A stretch of 64,000 bases of DNA from NCBI GenBank assembly GCA_030407085.1, contig CM059585.1:7309001-7373000 (forward strand). Reading direction: 5' to 3'. Under the pieces are notes generated by a model, which was not told the DNA's origin, made no database searches, and saw only the letters and a list, made by a program, of their open reading frames with translations. The translations under genes were made by a program, and so were the position numbers. This document shows, piece by piece, positions 58,600 through 64,000 of the stretch. Position 1 is the first letter of the stretch. Each line of letters starts with the position of its first letter. This DNA comes from Trichopria drosophilae. Lineage: Eukaryota > Arthropoda > Insecta > Hymenoptera > Diapriidae.

Positions 58600-59840
58600 G
58601 GGGGGGGGTGGGCTCCAAGGGATAGGGTTGGTTCTTTTACTCATTGTAGTGTTTGTGTTTTTCTTTCGCGGAGTAGCTGTTTTTAGACAATCGGTGATGA
58701 TATCCATAAAGTACTTATATTTGCGTGATGCGTCTAATTCGTCATAAGCGGCTGTGAGAAAATCCTCATATCGATCATTTAGTAGTTTTATTCAAATAGT
58801 TGCCAGTCTGTTCTTATAGAGCTTATTTTGAAAGTTTTGTTAATGTACAAATATTTATTTGCATCGATACTAATAAGTATAAGATAATGGTCCGAGCCAA
58901 ATGTCTCGTCGTAAACATCAACATTCGTGATTTCGGCTATAGGCACTGTTGTAGGTACTAAAAGTCTATATATTTGATTTTGTTTTGTATCGTACGGCAA
59001 TGTGTGTAGTAGTATTCGAGTTGCGTACATAGATAACTGTAGTAATTTAGCTTTTTCAGCGATAATTTGTTTAGCAGGCATCAACTTTTCGAGTATTTCA
59101 TGTATAGTGTGTATTACAGGATTTTACGTCCATTTCCTCTTTATCTGTTGAATTTTGGAAGAAGTTGTAGATATCTCACTGCTTTCTATTTTTGAGAGTA
59201 GGCGTTTATTGCGCACAGGATATGGAGCTATGAATTCGTTTATTTTGTCATCATTTTCATCTGTTTTTTCAACATTTACACCTTGATTTCCCCTTTTTTT
59301 GTGTCTGCAATTGTTTTTCTAGAGTTGAATCTTCAGTTTGTTTGTTTTCTGCTTCTTGTATTTGTTGCACCTGCCACGTGGCTGTCGCTTCATTTTTGCA
59401 GTTTTTTGCAAATGGCCTTCTTCTTTACACAAGAAGCAAATTATCTTTTCAGCTGACAAATAAATCCAATATGTTGAGTCATCGTATTGAATCTTGAGCG
59501 TTTCTGGTACTTTATTTTCATCTTCAGGCTTAATAAACATTTGTCTCCTAAAGCTGAGCACGTGTGCGTAGCCTGGTGTTTGTATTAAAGAGACGCTCTT
59601 ATATTATTTATTTTGGCCACTGGTATTATATCGTGCTTCTGCAATTCTTCTTCATTGACTGAAAATGGTATAATAGGCTGAACGTTTGAAATTGTAATAC
59701 CTTTTTTGTCTTAGGCATTAATGGTTTAATTTCTAATTCATGTTCTTTAATTTTTACGGTAGGGTTGGTTTCAATAAGCTTGCTTGCTATATTTTTGCTA
59801 CTCAAGTATAGGCATACACGTTCCTGTGAGATTATTAAAA
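58600..59840 (-). mobile_element. Decayed LINE 5' half (ORF1 zinc knuckle and endonuclease)
   Basis: Reading the - strand from 59840, an ORF1-like N-terminal part (ERVCLYLSSKN, NPTVKI) is followed, after frameshifts, by a frame (59561-59319) with a zinc knuckle CFLCKEEGH whose last cysteine reads Ala. Then comes a frame (59084-58788) with the apurinic-type endonuclease motif GSDHYLI and NKTFKISSIRTDWQLF. A shifted frame then reads RYEDFLTAAYDELDASR and NPIPW before ending at a poly-C run (poly-G on the + strand at about 58599-58607). The reverse transcriptase is absent. Multiple frameshifts mean it is a pseudogene. Confidence 0.65.
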
Positions 59841-60337
59841 TTAGTAATAAATTAGTAGTTTTTCGGCATTTATTAGTGAAAATGGATACTAATTGAATTT
59901 GTCATTCTCTGTTCGTTTTTTATTCAATTCAATTCAAATCCAGAGTGCAGTCAAGAAATGTGTCGATTCCTCCTAATTTTAACATCTTATATATTAGTTC
60001 CTCTTTCTTACGATGTATGTAAAAGCGAAAACAATAAAAAATGTTGAGGAAATTTTTTATTTTTGAAAAGTACGTTTTGCCATTTTCAAGCTTAGACATT
60101 GCGGACGCGATATTTTCAGGTGAAACAGTGCTCTGGTGACCTGCTATATGAAAAAAAAATTCATTTCTTCTGTAACTTTTTGAAAATTCATTTTTTTTAA
60201 ATTTTGATTGCAGATTCTGAAATAGCGAGGTCAAATACATAAGAAATGTTTCCAGAAGGATTTTTTACATTTTTAATCGTTGAGAAAATTAAAGTTGAAA
60301 ATGAACGAAAAAAAGTGTCCGTCCCGGCGTTAAATGG
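59841..60337. other. Repeat-derived stretch ending in an orphan TTAA-element terminus
   Basis: Starts with an ATTAGTAATAAATTAGTAG-type repeat (59826-59925). It ends GTCCCGGCGTTAAATGG before TTAA at 60338-60341, which looks like the right end of a TTAA element whose left end is not seen. Confidence 0.4.
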
Positions 60338-60341
60338 TTAA

Positions 60342-60835
60342 GTAGGTTCTAAAGTGGTCCTCCGGTAAGGTAGGAAATTTCACTGAAAAACATAAATAAA
60401 ATATGACTGAATAACATTTTTCAAATTCGGGCATTGCAAGGGCAATTCTAAGCTCTATAAACAGTTTCCTATAACCCTGATAGAAATTTATCCATTTTTT
60501 CTTAGATTGGCCATTTCCCCTATAGCGTCAACATGGTAAATAAGAATATTATACAAGAATTGTACAAAAAATGTTTTCATTTCTATCAGAGAAAATACGA
60601 TAGTTATTCATTGAGAACTGACCGAGAATTTTCGGAAATAAATTAAAATCCCTTATTTCTGAAAATTCTCGTTCAGTTCTCAATTAATTTCCTTGCACGT
60701 TTCTAGGATACCGCCTATAGAGTGATTAAAATTGCTCTTACAGGCCCTGAATTTTGAAAACGTTAATCAGTCATCTTGAATTTACGTTTTTTAGTGAAAT
60801 TTCCTATCTTACCGGCGGACCACTTTAGAACTCCC
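60342..60835. mobile_element. TTAA-flanked foldback element, GTTCTAAAGTGG type, copy 2
   Basis: 494 bp between TTAA at 60338-60341 and 60836-60839. The left arm GGTTCTAAAGTGGTCCTCCG is mirrored at the right (CGGACCACTTTAGAACTCCC). Arms of about 105 bp are moderately diverged. Same family as 40366-40716. Confidence 0.7.
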
Positions 60836-60839
60836 TTAA

Positions 60840-61808
60840 GTCATAATTTTTTGGTGTTATGTTACTATATATAAATCAGGAAACAGCCACAAAATATGGC
60901 TGAGTTGGCATAATTCTGAAACCGTTTTGAAAGCAAAAATTTCAAATAAAATCAGCAAGATTAGCATAATTAATTAAAAGATTTCTATTTATATTCATAT
61001 GCTTTGAGTTATTAATAAATATCGAACATACAAAACAAAGGAACATAGCGAATTGTGAGTTCGATAAGCTAAAATCTTCAAAATTTATTACAATTCAAAA
61101 AATAAAATTCTGTAAAAAATTAACCAAACTACTTGCCATTTTGTACCTCCAAATTGTTCATTATTTTCACTCGTAATGTTGGATATTATGCAAAAAAAAT
61201 GTTCCATTGAAAAAAATCTTAAATTTATTACTTAAAACGTAAAAAAAACATATGTATGCAAATCGCAACAAAATTTTCATTTTATCTATATAAAAGTACA
61301 TTTCCATTCCATTTTTTATTTGTTAGTTTAGGGTAACTAACAACCGAGGTGTGGTAATTTGAAAAATTTCAGTTTTTTAAAAATACACAATTCTCAAAAG
61401 TTCTCACTCCCTATCGATCGATTTCAAAAATTGAATAACTCATATGTCGAATTACGAAATATTTTTAACTCATTGGGGCCATTTTGAAATAACAATGGAA
61501 GAAAGGAAAAACTGTAGAAAATGTCTTGATTTTCAGAGTATATCCTGTTAAAACCAGACACTACAGTAATTCCCTCGAAAATTGTCTCAGAATATATTGC
61601 TGTTATTATACTATTTTTTTCTCAGTAATTTGCCACAAAACGAAACAAGTGTCGTGATTTTATAAAGATCAAAAAAGTAAAGATAAGCAATAACTATAAT
61701 AGTACACAAGGAATATATTAACAATGGAAATAATACAGTTACAAAATTGTAAATGTATAAAAATAATTTATTTAGAGCAGACAGAGAGAACAGAGACTTA
61801 AAATATGA
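60840..61808. other. 3' flank of the third cuticular gene, nothing recognised
   Basis: AT-rich. On the - strand a polyadenylation signal (AATAAA) lies about 40-45 bp after the stop, near 61767. Confidence 0.4.
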
Positions 61809-63893
61809 CTAGACAGAGGGTAAATGTGCACCCTGGGGTTGGAAACCATTTTCGTCGGCGACGTAATTGACAGTGTAGGATTGTCCATTGGCGTCGACCC
61901 AGGAGAAACTTCCGGTTACTCTAAGTGCAACATTTTCAGTGCCTTCGTTGATAAGTTCTGCAACTTCATCTCTGGCTTGTCCATCGGACAATTCGTAAGA
62001 GTATCTGTAACCTCCTACGCCAATGTTGTCATGAAGAGCTTCCTTCACCACAACAACCTGTTGTTCCTCCTGTTGTCTTTGAGGAGCAGCTAAAGCGACG
62101 GCCATAATGGCGGAAAGGATGATTATCTGTACATGGAAATAAAACAAAATATTAATCATTTATGCGAGAATAATTATTTGTATTAGAAATATTGTACATT
62201 TCTTAGTTTTATTTAAAAAATGTTATTTTCATATGAAGATATAACTCTTGTCCCACGCAACAATTACAAAGCTATAGTAGAGTCCCGGTATAATTGCATA
62301 TCGGTATATTTACATCCCATCATATTTGCCTGGTTCCGTCCCGTAATATTTGTTTGTCACCGCTCTCTGTTCCCCCCACCTTGCGGGCTGCGGCCTCAGG
62401 AAGGGCCTGCTGTGACGTCACAAACGTAACGCGACGGCGGGGAGTGGGAGAAGCGGCGCTCCCCTCTTTTGGCAATTATAAAGTGACGAGAGGGGAAGGC
62501 GAGGAACCGAGCAGGCAAATATACCGAGACTCTACTGTACTAACATCATTGTAATTGACACGAATCATCTTTTAAAATCACAATAAAATGGTTGAAGTTG
62601 ATACTTCTCAGTATTATTAAGAGGAATTTATTTTAATAATTGCGAATGGATTTAACTAATAGCTTCAACTACAAGTAGGTGAATCGTAGTTACTTCGAAG
62701 TGTTATATTACTTTCTCTGTAAATCTGATTTTGTCGAAAACTACTAATTAAAAGATTGAAAAGTCGGTACCTTAGAAATGATTTTTACTAATGAAGTCAA
62801 TCTATACTAATTCATTAGTCGGGATATAACAGATATCGTAATTGTTTATTTTTGTTTAACAACTTATTGTTAAAATGAATGAGGTAAATTTGAACTTTTT
62901 ATTAAGGAATATTATTGCTAATTCAATGTTTAATCGACCACCTCCGTTAATAATTTCGAACTAATTCATATTTCGAAATTTGGTTTGGTAATTCGCTTCT
63001 TCTTAGTATAGCTTATCTACTGCAGTTTTTGTACTTTACTGTCACTAATTTCCAATCACTATAATGAACAAACTACTACATTTTAAGATTTATTTAATCG
63101 AATATTGGAAAAATGGTATCGTTTTAAATCACCTCAAGTTCAGGAGGTAAATCTTTCTTTCGTTTAAAACAATTAGCTACATAATTATTTCTTATTTTAA
63201 AGAAGTTGGTTTAAATCTTAATAATACCTTTAGTATTTTTTCATTTTACTCGCACTAATACTATAAGAAAGCATTTTTCACTATAAGTATGATGTATTTC
63301 ACACGCAAAAATTTCTTATATGATTTTTTAATATTATAAAATATAATTTATATTTATAATATCAACAGAAAAGAGTTAAAAAAAACATCTAAACCAATTA
63401 ATGTGCAAAGTCATAAAAGAAATTATAAGTAAAAGTAAACTGTAAAAATATATAATGGACTTAAAAAAATATAATACAAGAAATTGAATCAAAATCAAAA
63501 GAAAAAAATTGTTTCAATACTGAAGAAAATATGACCAAAAAAATGACAAAATTTCAAGTAGTCACAATAGTTCAAAACCAACAATAAAGTAAATAAAAAA
63601 TCACAATACTTTTTCTGGCCATAAATCATCTGAGACTTCATAATTGCGCAGTGTATAAGATATTTTGTTTTGTTTTTAACCCTTTGCTTACCATTTAGTA
63701 CTGTGATCGACATTTACGAAAAGTTGTAATATTATTAGCTGCGGTCAAGAAATTCAAAATATAATAAAAAAATTCGCACTACCAAAATATAAAAAAACTT
63801 AAGGTTTAAAGATTTTTATAAACAAAAATTGGATTACACTTTTAAAGGATCTTTGATTATTTCAAAATATTTTAAAACACTTACGGATTTCAT
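61809..63893 (-). CDS. RR-1 cuticular protein, endocuticle/larval type (paralogue 3)
   Basis: Exons 63893-63885 (MKS) and 62126-61809 on the - strand, phase-0 GT-AG intron, encode 108 aa. Signal peptide IIILSAIMAVALAA-like before PQR. Mature part has KEALHDNIGVGGYRYSYE and the RR-1 domain ending YVADENGFQPQGAHLPSV. Slightly shorter than the other two: the loop in the R&R domain lacks two residues (WVDANGQ against WVDPVSNQ-type). It is inverted relative to them. Its 1.76-kb intron carries a pogo-like MITE. A longer frame from an ATG at 62159 exists but runs through the acceptor; the spliced model matches the paralogues and has a proper promoter. Confidence 0.93.
62275..62537. mobile_element. 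pogo/Tigger-like MITE, copy 2
   Basis: 263 bp, inverted relative to the copy at 30940. Ends TAGTAGAGTC and GACTCTACTG, with TA on each side (62273-62274 and 62538-62539). Repeated words CGGTATATTT, CCCATCATATTTGCCTGG and the mirror near the right end. It contains a TGACGTCA site (about 62413). Sits in the intron of the third cuticular gene. Confidence 0.75.
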
Positions 63894-63940
63894 CTTGTAA
63901 AGTTTTAATGCCACTTTGTCTGTCGAAAAGTGAAGATGAG

Positions 63941-63976
63941 ACTGTACCAAAATCCGGATTTCCTGCTCGTTTTATA
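63941..63976 (-). promoter_or_regulatory. Core promoter of the third cuticular gene (TATA box and initiator)
   Basis: On the - strand, TATAAAA at 63976-63970 and a CAGT initiator at 63944-63941, 32 bp apart, about 50 bp before the ATG at 63893. Confidence 0.65.
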
Positions 63977-64000
63977 CCAAATCGACAACCTCCTACGATC

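Noticed and set aside
62127..62159. Upstream ATG extending the third cuticular main exon
   Set aside because: It runs through the acceptor; the spliced 3-codon first exon at 63893 with its TATA promoter matches the two paralogues.

Overview
The window is AT-rich nuclear DNA from an insect. Three things support this: genes split by GT-AG introns, three Rebers-Riddiford (RR-1) cuticular protein genes with tiny first coding exons, and an intronless divergent ionotropic receptor (IR). Gene style and repeat content would suit a hymenopteran (parasitoid, gall wasp or similar), but that is inference and I cannot fix the order. I found no tRNA, rRNA or CRISPR array.

Left part (1-27.5 kb). Two homologous secreted alpha-carbonic-anhydrase-like genes face each other tail to tail. 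The + copy lies at 1799-6515, with its signal-peptide exon missing or off the left edge. The complete - copy (288 aa, six exons) lies at 27477-18216. Both have lost two of the three zinc-binding histidines, the proton-shuttle histidine and the gatekeeper threonine, so they look like secreted carbonic-anhydrase-related proteins rather than enzymes. Between them are a 5'-truncated LINE with two nonsense codons (9615-11693), a second LINE fragment on the other strand, and a 690-aa ionotropic receptor (14766-16838).

Middle part (27.5-45 kb). No convincing intact gene was found. It holds one possible broken small secreted ORF (32584), a 1.05-kb TTAA-flanked hairpin element whose 392-bp arms are almost identical (33233-34284), and other foldback elements.

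Right part (45-64 kb). Three RR-1 endocuticle-type genes lie at 45065-45947 (+), 53984-56092 (+) and 63893-61809 (-). All share the architecture TATA box, CAGT initiator about 32 bp downstream, 3-codon first exon, phase-0 intron, single main exon. They look like tandem-derived paralogues. A decayed - strand LINE 5' half lies between the second and third.

Repeats dominate the rest. They include many palindromic MITE-like elements with TA, TTAA or 8-bp target duplications. A dispersed module built on AAAATGGCGGATCCAATATGG occurs at about 20 places. A palindromic box CGTAAAAT-N3-ATTTTACG occurs in two clusters. A 0.8-kb stretch is packed with TAAACGT words.
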